Below, in pieces: positions 50,878 to 59,440 of a stretch of 64,000 nt of DNA. A model generated the notes under the pieces. That model had not been told where the DNA came from. It did no database searches and saw nothing but the letters and a program-made list of their open reading frames with translations. The position numbers and the translations under genes were made by a program. The stretch is from Ornithinibacillus salinisoli (GTDB lineage: Bacteria; Bacillota; Bacilli; Bacillales; Amphibacillaceae): NCBI RefSeq assembly GCF_042682545.1, contig NZ_JBHUHQ010000002.1. One strand, given 5' to 3'. The first letter of the stretch is position 1. The number at the start of each line of letters is the position of its first letter.

Positions 50878-53067
50878 TTAGAACTCACCTAACTTCTCCT
50901 TCCTATTAAATGCTAATTCAACCTTTTCAGAGCGGTCACCTTCTAGCATTGTTAACGGATCATATGGCACCACATAATAGGAATCGGATTGAAGTAATTG
51001 GATGTTATTAACGAAAAACTCGGATTCTCCTGTTACTTCGCCAACACGTTCATCCACGCCTGGTGTATCTTTGTAGACCCGGTATACAACACGGTCATCA
51101 TCCGAACCTGTCCATGTTAATTTCCCCTTAACAAGAGATAAGCCACCAAACGTAATTTCCGCTTCTATATTGGCTATTTGTGGTAGCTTTATCGGTTTTG
51201 GTAATTCTCTTACATTTTCCGGTATCTTAAATTGTTTCGTTAATGACTTTCTATTATCCACCTTTGATAATATTTGTTTCGTTAATTCAGTTGGATAATT
51301 ACTTCCTCCCGTTAAATAATGGTCTTTATCAGAGACATCATAGCCCATCCAAAGCGCACTAACATATTCAGGAGTATATCCAACAAACCATGCATCCTTA
51401 TTACCATTAACATAGGGATGCTGGGTTGTTCCAGTTTTCCCAGCTAATGCATTAGGATAGTATCCAGATGTAGCTGTACCATCTTGAACAGTGCTGGCCA
51501 ATATTTGCGTCATATCCCAAGCAACCTGTGGTGAAAAAACTTCTGTTTCTTGCTTTGACATCTGATAAATCAATTCCTGATCGTTATCATAAATTCGGCT
51601 TATCGTTGAAGAAGTTACCGTTTTACCATGATTCACAAAAGAACTATATGCTTCCATCATCTCAAGCGGTGTAATCCCCTCACGTAATCCACCTAATGAT
51701 AAAGCTAATCCATCATCAGGAATAGAAATATTCATTTTTTCAAGATAGTCTTTTGCATAGGAAATTCCAATTTGGTCCAGCAACCATACAGCTGAAGTAT
51801 TTTTCGATTGCATAATTGCCTCGTATATGGAAACTATGCCATCATATTTCCCATCAGCATTTGTCGCTTTATAACCATTATGGTCTATTAATTGGTCAGG
51901 TATAAGTGAATATGCATGGTATTGCTCCTGCATCATTGCCGGACCGTATACGGCAATTGGTTTAATGGTAGAACCTGGTTGCCTTTTAACTGTAATACGA
52001 TTCAAATCACCCAAAGAATAATCTCTACCAGCAATTGCTGCAACAATTTCACCAGTGCTGTGATTCATCATGACATAAGCACCTTCGACACCATTTGTAT
52101 TTCCTGGGAAATATTGTTCATTTTGAAATTGTTCATAGGCTATTTGTTGGATCGTTTCGTCAATATTCACGATAATTCGATAACCACCACGTTTCATTTC
52201 ATCTATAGATAATTGATGAAGTTCAGCAGCTTCTTTCATAACTAAATCCATATAGCTGTCTATCCAAGGTTTTTCCTTACTCTCTTGGATGTTTAAACCG
52301 ATTGTTTTCCCCTGCTCTTGAAGACGATTTTCTGTAGTGAGCATTTCAGCCTCTTCCATTGCTTGTAAAACTAGGTTTCTTCGTTCTAATGCCTTACCCG
52401 GATGTTTGATTGGTGAATAACCATTCGGCGCTTTAACTATTCCCGCTAATAAAGCACCCTCTGAAATGGTCAATTCACTTGCCGATTTGGAAAAATACTC
52501 CTGGGACGCCGCTTCTATTCCATAGACACCATGACCGAAGTAAATACTATTAACATATAATTCTAGTAAGCTGTTTTTTGAGAAATTGCGCTCCAAATAG
52601 ATGGATGCCATGACTTCTTTCGTTTTACGCATCCATGTTTTATCATTATATAAAAATAAGTTCTTAGCTACTTGTTGCGTAATCGTGCTAGCACCTTCTA
52701 CCTTTCCCATTGCAATAACATCCCGGTAAACAGCACGGACTACTGATCGAAAGTCCACTCCGGCATGATCATAAAATCGTTTATCTTCTATCGCAACAAA
52801 AGCTTGTAAAACATGCTCAGGTATTTCCTCAATAGCTATCGGTCTACGATTTTCATGGTATAATGTCCCTATAATTTCCCCATCTTTGGTTTCAATTGTC
52901 GTTGATGCATCAAGAATAAGGTTTTCTTCATCCACTACAAGTCTTCCACCAAATAAAATGAATGCATAGCCAAGCATACCTAATAGTAAGATAATAATAA
53001 ATACAGCAACAGGTATTTTTACAAATGATGGTATGGAGGCTAATTTATTCTTAAATAAATTATTCAT
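50878..53067 (-). CDS. pbpF: Class A penicillin-binding protein (PbpF/PBP2c-like)
   Basis: A bifunctional peptidoglycan synthase of 729 residues. It has an N-terminal membrane anchor (about 17-42). The GT51 transglycosylase domain has catalytic Glu94 in VAIEDKRFYDH and GASTITQQVAKN. The transpeptidase domain has Ser366-x-x-Lys369 in QPGSTIKP, SKN at 421-423 and KTG at 544-546. An FnIII-like tail follows (about 660-720). AGAGGTG precedes the ATG. In B. subtilis pbpF lies beside hemE and near hmoB, as here. PbpF there acts during sporulation. Confidence 0.92.
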   Translation of the reverse strand: MNNLFKNKLASIPSFVKIPVAVFIIILLLGMLGYAFILFGGRLVVDEENLILDASTTIETKDGEIIGTLYHENRRPIAIEEIPEHVLQAFVAIEDKRFYDHAGVDFRSVVRAVYRDVIAMGKVEGASTITQQVAKNLFLYNDKTWMRKTKEVMASIYLERNFSKNSLLELYVNSIYFGHGVYGIEAASQEYFSKSASELTISEGALLAGIVKAPNGYSPIKHPGKALERRNLVLQAMEEAEMLTTENRLQEQGKTIGLNIQESKEKPWIDSYMDLVMKEAAELHQLSIDEMKRGGYRIIVNIDETIQQIAYEQFQNEQYFPGNTNGVEGAYVMMNHSTGEIVAAIAGRDYSLGDLNRITVKRQPGSTIKPIAVYGPAMMQEQYHAYSLIPDQLIDHNGYKATNADGKYDGIVSIYEAIMQSKNTSAVWLLDQIGISYAKDYLEKMNISIPDDGLALSLGGLREGITPLEMMEAYSSFVNHGKTVTSSTISRIYDNDQELIYQMSKQETEVFSPQVAWDMTQILASTVQDGTATSGYYPNALAGKTGTTQHPYVNGNKDAWFVGYTPEYVSALWMGYDVSDKDHYLTGGSNYPTELTKQILSKVDNRKSLTKQFKIPENVRELPKPIKLPQIANIEAEITFGGLSLVKGKLTWTGSDDDRVVYRVYKDTPGVDERVGEVTGESEFFVNNIQLLQSDSYYVVPYDPLTMLEGDRSEKVELAFNRKEKLGEF

Positions 53068-53160
53068 CTATTCACCTCTGCTAAAAATGATATACAAGGT
53101 TACTATTCTAGTATACGACATTTTTCTACAACCATAAAGTAATAATAATTTTTAGCACTT

Positions 53161-53175
53161 AATAATTATTATAAT
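53161..53175. promoter_or_regulatory. PerR/Fur-like box between pbpF and hmoB
   Basis: TAATAATTATTATAA matches the PerR consensus TTATAATnATTATAA at all but the second position. It lies 80 bases upstream of hmoB and 94 upstream of pbpF. A TTGACT (53203-53208) closer to hmoB could be a -35. The region is AT-rich, so a chance match is possible. Confidence 0.4.
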
Positions 53176-53254
53176 CTATTTTAGTTTAAAAGGCATTTAA
53201 TTTGACTATGAATAGGAAAAATAGGGTACGATTAAAAGAGAAGGGGTTGTTACT

Positions 53255-53749
53255 ATGAAAGCATATATGACGAATGGAACGGGCGACTTTTTAGCCAAAC
53301 TAGCTACCAAACATCCTCAAATGACCATACATATTATGTCAAGTGGTGGAGGAAGTCTGGCGTATTACGAGGGCACAAATAAAAAAGTGTTTGCTGCAGG
53401 AAGAACATACGAAGTACTTGTTCAGAAAGGTGATTTACAGGAAGAAGGATTTGTTGCGATGAACAATATCCCTGTAACAGAAGAAGGTAGACCTGTATTT
53501 GAAGATCGTTTTAAAAATAGAAAACATGAAATTGATAACATGCCTGGTTTTCAAGCATTTCGCTTATTGAAACCAATGACAGGTAATGTGTATGTTGTGT
53601 TAACGCAATGGAAATCCGAAACAGATTATGATAACTGGAAAAACTCGGACAGCTTTAAGAAATCGCATGATGAATCACCAACAAAACCACCTGCCTACTT
53701 CGCAGACCGACCATTCCTAACAACATATTATATGAAAAAGGACGAGTAA
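53255..53749 (+). CDS. hmoB: Haem-degrading monooxygenase HmoB
   Basis: HmoB breaks down haem to release iron. The 164-residue protein has an N-terminal extension and a C-terminal antibiotic-biosynthesis-monooxygenase domain (about 65-160; RHKEIDNMPGFQAF-like HEIDNMPGFQAFRLLKPM, YDNWKNSDSFKKSH). The axial-histidine region of this family is in SFKKSHDE. GAAGGGG precedes the ATG. It lies divergent from pbpF, in the place of B. subtilis yhgC. Nearby hem genes give haem supply and turnover in one region. Confidence 0.9.
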   Translation: MKAYMTNGTGDFLAKLATKHPQMTIHIMSSGGGSLAYYEGTNKKVFAAGRTYEVLVQKGDLQEEGFVAMNNIPVTEEGRPVFEDRFKNRKHEIDNMPGFQAFRLLKPMTGNVYVVLTQWKSETDYDNWKNSDSFKKSHDESPTKPPAYFADRPFLTTYYMKKDE

Positions 53750-53751
53750 TA

Positions 53752-53791
53752 AAAGAAGCTAACTAGTTAATTGTCTAGTTAGCTTCTTACT
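53752..53791. terminator. Bidirectional terminator
   Basis: AGAAGCTAACTAG and CTAGTTAGCTTCT form a perfect 13-bp stem between the convergent hmoB and thioredoxin-like genes. Confidence 0.88.
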
Positions 53792-53792
53792 C

Positions 53793-54272
53793 TTATTCTA
53801 AAACAAATTCATTAAAAAATGCGGTGAATTCTTCTTCCGTACGCTGTCCCACAATACTTGCTACAATTTCACCATTGTCAAAATGAACAAGTGTTGGGGT
53901 TGATTCAATACCATATTTATTCCCTTCTGAAGGGAATTCTAATAAATTCAATTTCTTCATATCTACATCTAAATCCTCTGTTAAAGGGACAAGATATGGT
54001 GTTGTATTTTGGCAATACACACAAGTAGGACTATAAAAATAGACAGTAACTGCTTCTCCGTTTTGAATCTTTTCATCTAGCTCATCAGGTAAAATTTGAT
54101 TGCCATAATGAGGGTTATCTAATTGATCTATTGTTGGTTGTTCTAAGTCTGTTGTACCATATGGATTATCACTTTTATTAATAGCTTGATCATTTTTATA
54201 GTTAATTACGAAAAAAAGTGCGACAAATAAAATGATAATAACTCCAATAATAGCTAACATTTTCTTTTGCAT
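53793..54272 (-). CDS. Membrane-anchored thioredoxin-like protein
   Basis: A 159-residue protein with one N-terminal membrane helix (about 5-25) and an extracytoplasmic thioredoxin fold. The active site is CVYC (Cys84, Cys87) and the cis-proline is in ESTPTLV. It follows the DsbB-like gene by six bases, so the pair is one operon. By analogy to BdbC with BdbD or StoA, it likely introduces or exchanges disulfides outside the membrane, with the DsbB-like protein as its redox partner. The substrates are not known. Confidence 0.85.
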   Translation of the reverse strand: MQKKMLAIIGVIIILFVALFFVINYKNDQAINKSDNPYGTTDLEQPTIDQLDNPHYGNQILPDELDEKIQNGEAVTVYFYSPTCVYCQNTTPYLVPLTEDLDVDMKKLNLLEFPSEGNKYGIESTPTLVHFDNGEIVASIVGQRTEEEFTAFFNEFVLE

Positions 54273-54278
54273 GACATA

Positions 54279-54704
54279 TTACCTCCTATTTTGTTTAAGC
54301 AATACTAAATGTAGGACAAAAATTATAATGAATGCTATACCAGCTTGAAATGGAATTGTTATAAATCCGAAGTAGTTCACGTACTCAAGGTTACACGGTA
54401 CTAATCCGCACGCACCACCTGTTTCTTCCAAGGCTGGTAGTTTCTGTACAAAATAATGATAGGTAGAAACGAACATTCCTATTCCGCTTAATATTAGTCC
54501 AGGTAACGCTAGGTTCATATTTTTCTTCCAAATAGCTACACCATATATGATTACTAATGGGTACATTAGAATTCGTTGATACCAACATAATTCACACGGA
54601 ATGTATCCCATCACTTCAGAGTAGAACAAGCTACCTGCTGTTGCCACAAAAGTAATCGTCCATATCCCCAATAATATATTTTCATTCACTTTTGAATTAT
54701 GCAT
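54279..54704 (-). CDS. bdbC: DsbB-type disulfide oxidoreductase BdbC
   Basis: The 141-residue membrane protein has four helices and both cysteine pairs of DsbB/BdbC: CELC (Cys37, Cys40) and CGLVPC (Cys99, Cys104). It reoxidises a thiol-disulfide partner and passes electrons to quinone. The ATG at 54704 follows GAGGGGAG; a longer frame from 54752 lacks a ribosome site. It is the first gene of the pair with the thioredoxin-like gene. BdbC works in competence protein folding in B. subtilis, but no com structural genes are nearby. Confidence 0.88.
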   Translation of the reverse strand: MHNSKVNENILLGIWTITFVATAGSLFYSEVMGYIPCELCWYQRILMYPLVIIYGVAIWKKNMNLALPGLILSGIGMFVSTYHYFVQKLPALEETGGACGLVPCNLEYVNYFGFITIPFQAGIAFIIIFVLHLVLLKQNRR

Positions 54705-55201
54705 TAAGGATAACTCCCCTCTAAATATATTTTGATTATACAAGGCAAACAATAAAAAAACAAAAAAGAGGCTTCGTCATAGATTACCGGTTTCCTTTAT
54801 GGGGCCAACGTAATAACTTCTTCTTCAAAATCAAGAACTAGATTGTTTGGTGATCCCTACTCATCTCCATCACGGTAATTGGCGGACATTGCGTACGTTA
54901 TATTCATAATAATCCCATTTAATGTAAACATGCGGACATCTGATACGCTATTTAACTAGAATTGTAGGAAAACAAGTTCTTTTTGGGGATTAAAGGAATA
55001 GATGTCCGGATAATCCTAAAATACTACTATATCTTAGAAATAACGGAACCTATGTCCAGTTCGAACTACTCACTGAGGTTGGTTCCATTTTAATGTTTAT
55101 CGGTTTCATAAATTATTATAAACAAATTTTAGTAGCTAATAAATAAAAATTAATTCGTTTTGTTGTATACTACTAGTAGGTCTGTTAGGAGGTGATAAAC
55201 A
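54705..55201. other. Intergenic region with short repeated GCGGACAT motifs
   Basis: About 500 bases with no convincing long ORF. Two 20-base direct repeats start at 54882 (GCGGACATTGCGTACGTTAT) and 54932 (GCGGACATCTGATACGCTAT). Inverted relatives (ATGTCCGG near 55012 and TATGTCC near 55051) lie downstream. Similar blocks recur, from memory, in bacillar intergenic DNA. The right end holds the upstream region of the fusB leader ORF. Confidence 0.5.
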
Positions 55202-55300
55202 ATGGCGAAAAGAAATATTCATCCGCCAGAATTTGTAACGTCTCATGCAAAGCCTATTATTAGAAAGGCGATACTTTGTATGAGGTGGACGATAGACTAA
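55202..55300 (+). CDS. Leader ORF of the fusB-like gene (32 aa)
   Basis: TAGGAGGTGATAAACA precedes an ATG that opens 32 codons (MAKRNIHPPEFVTSHAKPII at the start). It ends 82 bases before the fusB-like gene. Its last codons take part in a stem (AGGCGAT 55266-55272 with ATCGCCT 55300-55306). The strong ribosome site, short length and location point to a regulatory leader peptide of the translational-attenuation type, but this is inference. Confidence 0.55.
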   Translation: MAKRNIHPPEFVTSHAKPIIRKAILCMRWTID

Positions 55301-55373
55301 TCGCCTATAATATCTATTTCTGATAATATGGTTTTGCGCCCTTATTCACCATCATTTTTTTACTAATAAGGAG
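55266..55373 (+). promoter_or_regulatory. Candidate translational attenuator before fusB-like gene
   Basis: Two stems are visible. The first pairs AGGCGAT (55266-55272) with ATCGCCT (55300-55306), spanning the end of the leader ORF. The second pairs CCTTATT (55340-55346) with AATAAGG (55365-55371), which would cover part of the AAGGAG ribosome site (55368-55373) of the downstream gene. Ribosome stalling in the leader could open the ribosome site. The mechanism is inferred; known fusB genes are reported to have a leader-based control. Confidence 0.45.
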
Positions 55374-55382
55374 CTGACAGAA

Positions 55383-56045
55383 ATGGATAATAAAAGAAAT
55401 ACACTACAGAACGATGAGCTTTTCATAAGAAGTGACCAATACAACTTTATTAAGTTTCAGGTAAACAATCTTGTTCATGCACACACAACAGTTAAAGATA
55501 ATAATGTTCTTCATGCATTAAAATATAGTGCATTTGATAAAGTAATGAATCTCTTTCCTGATTCACATGAAAACAAAAAGGATATTTTTCATAAAATAAT
55601 AGAGATAGAGGAATCCGCTGTAGCAGAGGAGTTTCTAACCGATGTAAAGACATACGTGATTCCATTTAAGGAAATTACCGACAAAAAAATTCAAAAATTA
55701 TTTCCGAAAGCGAAGAAATTGAAGGTACCTCCTCTTGATAAAATGGATTTTAAAGAATTGTCTTATATTGGCTGGTATGATATACGATCCGAAAGAAAGT
55801 ATCTTATTTTTGATTATCAGGATAGGTTAATAGGGATTCAAGGAACTTTTACGGAAAGTATACAAGGCATTTGTTCACTATGTAATAGTTATGAAGATGT
55901 TGGTTTGTTCATGTCAAATGTGAAATCTGGTAAAGAAACATATACAAATAGAGGAAATTACATTTGTAAAGATAGTCAAACATGTAACCAAAATATCATC
56001 ACATTAGATAAATTAAATAATTTTATCTCCATTCTCAAAAAATAA
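55383..56045 (+). CDS. FusB-family EF-G-binding protein
   Basis: A 220-residue protein resembling FusB/FusC, which bind elongation factor G and release it from stalled ribosomes, giving fusidic acid resistance. Shared features are the all-helical N-terminal half (to about 115; KTYVIPFKEITDKKIQKLFP), SYIGWYDIRSERKYLIFDY, and a C-terminal zinc finger with Cys164, Cys167, Cys195 and Cys201 (ICSLCNS and CKDSQTC). Chromosomal homologues exist in many Firmicutes; resistance is not proven for this one. A leader ORF and hairpin precede it. A terminator follows. Confidence 0.85.
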   Translation: MDNKRNTLQNDELFIRSDQYNFIKFQVNNLVHAHTTVKDNNVLHALKYSAFDKVMNLFPDSHENKKDIFHKIIEIEESAVAEEFLTDVKTYVIPFKEITDKKIQKLFPKAKKLKVPPLDKMDFKELSYIGWYDIRSERKYLIFDYQDRLIGIQGTFTESIQGICSLCNSYEDVGLFMSNVKSGKETYTNRGNYICKDSQTCNQNIITLDKLNNFISILKK

Positions 56046-56076
56046 CTGAGGGGTATTCCCTCAGTTATTTTTTCAC
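56038..56076 (+). terminator. Terminator of the fusB-like gene
   Basis: AAATAACTGAGGG and CCTCAGTTATTT form a stem with a short loop and six Ts. Confidence 0.88.
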
Positions 56077-56138
56077 ACTCTATCAAACTATTATGACAAG
56101 AGTATTCTTTAAGGTTTATTTATCTAAAATACTGATTC

Positions 56139-56687
56139 TCATAAAGAATCTTTCTTATTAACTTCTTGGATCAATTTAGATATTAATAACTTTAGTAAGG
56201 AATTGACCTCATTTTTTACAAATTCCCCGTCTTCGTTCAATTTACTGTTTGCTCCTGAAATTAACAATGCTGCACCATCGAATACATTCGCATTTAACAT
56301 ACTTAAATTGAGTTGTAGTGCTTGATGAGCATTTTCCCCATTACCTGAAGCTGTAATAACCGCTACAGGTTTCGTGTAAAGTTCAGCAGACGACACCAAC
56401 CATTCTAAAGCATTTTTCAAGACACCAGGCACACCCTTTATATATTCGGGTGTACAGATAATGACCCCATCTGCTCTTGAAAGCAATTCTCTATATACTT
56501 GCACCTCTACTGGTGGTTGGTGATTGTCTAATTCTGGATTAAAATGCGGAAGGTTTTCTATACCATTATATATTTCATATTCAACACTGTTGGGCATGAA
56601 GTTTTTTAGATTATTAAGTACTTTTTGGGTGGATGAGTTTTTTCGAATACTCCCTGATAAAGCAACAATATTACTCTTTGTTTCCAT
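56139..56687 (-). CDS. NADPH-dependent FMN reductase
   Basis: A 182-residue flavodoxin-like reductase. Family features are IVALSGSIRKNSSTQ (FMN phosphate loop), ADGVIICTPEYIKGVPGVLK and ALEWLVSSAELYTKPVAVIT. It probably reduces FMN, quinones or azo compounds with NADPH. The ATG at 56687 follows GGAGGAG; a longer frame from 56747 has no site. It stands alone. Confidence 0.87.
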   Translation of the reverse strand: METKSNIVALSGSIRKNSSTQKVLNNLKNFMPNSVEYEIYNGIENLPHFNPELDNHQPPVEVQVYRELLSRADGVIICTPEYIKGVPGVLKNALEWLVSSAELYTKPVAVITASGNGENAHQALQLNLSMLNANVFDGAALLISGANSKLNEDGEFVKNEVNSLLKLLISKLIQEVNKKDSL

Positions 56688-56838
56688 ATGAAGCTCTCCT
56701 CCATTGACTAAGTAAGTATAGAAATGTGACCCATTAGCCCTTTTCAATGATTGATTAATTTTCCTTCTTAATTAATCGTTGATAATGTATGTTATTTACT
56801 CTTTGGGAGTATCAACTAGCCAAGTAGACAGAAGCTTT

Positions 56839-57447
56839 TTAGTATAAGAGTCTATACTTAAGATGTATGACATCAGAACCGTCTACAACCTTTTCGCTTT
56901 CTAATTTGATATGCTCAGTTCCAATTTGATCGAACAAGCGAATTCCGTTACCTAGTAGGGTTGGTGATACGTGAAGATGCATTTCATCAATTAGTTTTGC
57001 TCTTATACACTGTTGCGCAATACTGGCTGTTCCGATGCTTACATTTTTACCGTTTGCGGCTTCTTTCGCCTGCTGAATAGCACTTTCTATTCCATCGGTA
57101 ACAAACGTAAAACTGGTGTTATTTTCAAGATAAGTTTCTGGTGCCTTATGGGTCACCACAAAAATTGGAACATCACGAATCGGATGGCTACCTCCCCATC
57201 CGTTTACAATATCAAACGTTTTTCTACCTACTATCATAGCACCTGTTTTTGGAATAGGATCATCAAAAACTTTTCTATTTGTGCTAGATAACTTGAAAAA
57301 TTCATTATAACGACTTGGTTGATCACCACTAAACAACCAGCTCTGAATGGTTTGGCCGCCATCTCCAAGAGGTTGCTTCTGATTATCATTTGAACCAGCG
57401 ATAAAACCGTCGAGTGACATTGAAATATCCAAAATCACTTTACTCAT
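56839..57447 (-). CDS. Dihydrofolate-reductase-fold protein (RibD C-terminal type)
   Basis: A 202-residue protein of the YyaP/RibD_C reductase group. The start MSKVILDISMSLDGFIAGSN, GAMIVGRKTFDIVNGWGG and a C-terminal VSIGTASIAQQCIRAKLIDE are typical. It probably uses NADPH on a small substrate, but which is not known. The ATG at 57447 follows AAAGGAG; a GTG six codons earlier lies before that site. It is not linked to folate genes. Confidence 0.87.
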   Translation of the reverse strand: MSKVILDISMSLDGFIAGSNDNQKQPLGDGGQTIQSWLFSGDQPSRYNEFFKLSSTNRKVFDDPIPKTGAMIVGRKTFDIVNGWGGSHPIRDVPIFVVTHKAPETYLENNTSFTFVTDGIESAIQQAKEAANGKNVSIGTASIAQQCIRAKLIDEMHLHVSPTLLGNGIRLFDQIGTEHIKLESEKVVDGSDVIHLKYRLLY

Positions 57448-57735
57448 GCTTCCATCTCCTTTCACAATACTCTGAGTGTAACAAATCAGCTTAAGAAATA
57501 TTTCTTTTTTATTGCTATTATAAAGTTAAACATTTTTCTTTAACTAGCCGAATCCATTCGTTACAGAGGATTACTTTTAATGGTTTTCCAAACGATAATC
57601 CGAATATCTAACTTACTCTATTAGATGTTTGAACTAACATTTCACCTAGTAGTCCGATTTATATATTGAATATTATGTAAAAATTGAGAAGGTATTCTAC
57701 TACATATTCCGAAGACCCTATGAAAATAAATCCCA

Positions 57736-58374
57736 TTATTCTTCCTGTTTAAGTAGTTGATTACGATGTACATATACTGCTGCTTGTGTTCGATCATGAA
57801 CTTCTAACTTTGATAAAATATTGCTAACATGTGTCTTAACGGTTTTGATTCCAATAAACAATTTTTCGCTTATCTCTTGATTGGTCATTCCATTGCCAAT
57901 ACATAATAAAACTTCGAACTCTCTTTCGGTTAGTTCATCATGTGCCTTTTTTTGTTCCGTCCGGAAACTAGACATCATTTTTGTTGCAACTTTAGGTTCA
58001 ATTACATTTTCTCCCTGTGCTGCCTTCTTAATAGCTGTTACGATTTCCGATGCGGAAGAGGTTTTTAAAATATAACTGAAGGCACCTGCTTCTAATGCTG
58101 GAAAGACCTGTTCATCGTCATAATAGCTTGTTAGAATAATAATTTTACAGGTTGGGTAATCTTTCATTACGAGCTTTGTAGCATCGATTCCAGTTCCATT
58201 CTCCATCATTAAATCCATTAGCACAACATCTGGTTTTTCTTGAATGATTAGCTTTGCCCCCTCCATTCCACTAGAAGCCTGCCCTACTACATCAATATTT
58301 TCATCAGTCTGTAAGTAAGAAATAATTCCCTTACGGACGATATCGTGATCATCTACTACGATAACTCTTATCAT
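57736..58374 (-). CDS. liaR: Response regulator LiaR
   Basis: This 212-residue NarL/FixJ-type regulator has a receiver with acidic pair Asp8-Asp9, phosphoryl-acceptor Asp54 (LMDLMMENG) and a KTSS-type lysine. A LuxR-type HTH follows (about 145-205; ELTEREFEVLLCIGNGMTNQ). It is the last gene of the MFS-liaF-liaS-liaR order. LiaR responds to lipid-II-cycle stress such as bacitracin in related bacteria. No liaIH target operon is in the window. An 18-base gap separates it from liaS. Confidence 0.9.
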   Translation of the reverse strand: MIRVIVVDDHDIVRKGIISYLQTDENIDVVGQASSGMEGAKLIIQEKPDVVLMDLMMENGTGIDATKLVMKDYPTCKIIILTSYYDDEQVFPALEAGAFSYILKTSSASEIVTAIKKAAQGENVIEPKVATKMMSSFRTEQKKAHDELTEREFEVLLCIGNGMTNQEISEKLFIGIKTVKTHVSNILSKLEVHDRTQAAVYVHRNQLLKQEE

Positions 58375-58392
58375 TTAAAAACCTCCAATTTA

Positions 58393-59427
58393 TTAACAAG
58401 GTATTCGTATATCAATATATGTTCCTTCATTAACATTTGAGCGGATTGTAAACGTACCACCTAGCTCCTCGCTACGTTCTTTCATCGTTTTTAATCCATA
58501 AGATGTTTTTCGCTCTGCATCACTGGAAAGATCAAAACCCTTCCCATTGTCACGAATATGTAGGAATAATTCGTTAGACCGTTTAGACACATTTAATGTA
58601 ACTTCTGTTGCTTGTGCATGACGTAGAATATTGGATAACGATTCTTGTATGATACGGAAGATATGCTCCTCTTTCGTCTCTGAAAGAACTAGGTCTTCAT
58701 CAATCGTTATTTCAAAATCAATTTGGCTTTTTTGTTTTAACTCATTTATTAATTTATGGATTCCCTTTGGCAATGGATCTCCAGATAAATGAACAGGTCG
58801 TAAATGCAAGAGTAATGCTCGCATCTCGGTTTGGGCTTGAAGTGATGCTGCTGCAACATCCCTCATCTGTTCCTTCGCAAGTTCTGGATTAGTTTCCAGC
58901 TGTTTGACTGCGGCTTCAGACATCATCGTTAAAGCAAAGAGCTGTTGACTGACTGCATCGTGTAGATCCCTTGCCAATCGTTGTCTTTCTTCAATGACCG
59001 CGGACTTATGAGCCGTTTTTGCAAGCTCCCCTTTTTCATCCGCCATTCGTTGCAAGGATTTCACTTGGCTTTGTAGCTTCTTACCTAAATCATTTAACTC
59101 ATTGCCTATACGTGATAATTCATATGCATCCTTAAAATGAATACTAGAAGTATAGTTGCCATTTGCAAACTGTGTAATTAAAACAGAAATATAATCCAAT
59201 CTCTCTTTCAAATCCCCGCTCGACTTAAAACCTATATATATTGAAAAAATACAAGATAATACCAAGTATAATAGGATAAACAAAAAAATACCTTCCGAGG
59301 TTAACCATGCAGGGTGAAACAAAACATAAATGGTTAATAATATAGACAATAACGTTATTGTTGTTAGAAACACAGCATGAAAATGGGAAAAAATGTACCT
59401 ATAGCGAATACTTGCAAATCGTTTCAT
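58393..59427 (-). CDS. liaS: Sensor histidine kinase LiaS
   Basis: A 344-residue intramembrane-sensing kinase: two membrane helices with a very short outer loop (about 17-70), a HAMP-like segment, the HisKA_3 box with His156 in ERQRLARDLHDAVSQQ, and an ATPase domain (HIRDNGKGFD, YGLKTMKERSEELGG). This is the LiaS/VraS family. The ATG at 59427 follows GGGGG at nine bases. It is preceded by liaF by 13 bases and followed by liaR, a conserved three-gene arrangement. Confidence 0.9.
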   Translation of the reverse strand: MKRFASIRYRYIFSHFHAVFLTTITLLSILLTIYVLFHPAWLTSEGIFLFILLYLVLSCIFSIYIGFKSSGDLKERLDYISVLITQFANGNYTSSIHFKDAYELSRIGNELNDLGKKLQSQVKSLQRMADEKGELAKTAHKSAVIEERQRLARDLHDAVSQQLFALTMMSEAAVKQLETNPELAKEQMRDVAAASLQAQTEMRALLLHLRPVHLSGDPLPKGIHKLINELKQKSQIDFEITIDEDLVLSETKEEHIFRIIQESLSNILRHAQATEVTLNVSKRSNELFLHIRDNGKGFDLSSDAERKTSYGLKTMKERSEELGGTFTIRSNVNEGTYIDIRIPC

Positions 59428-59440
59428 TACATTCATCCCC

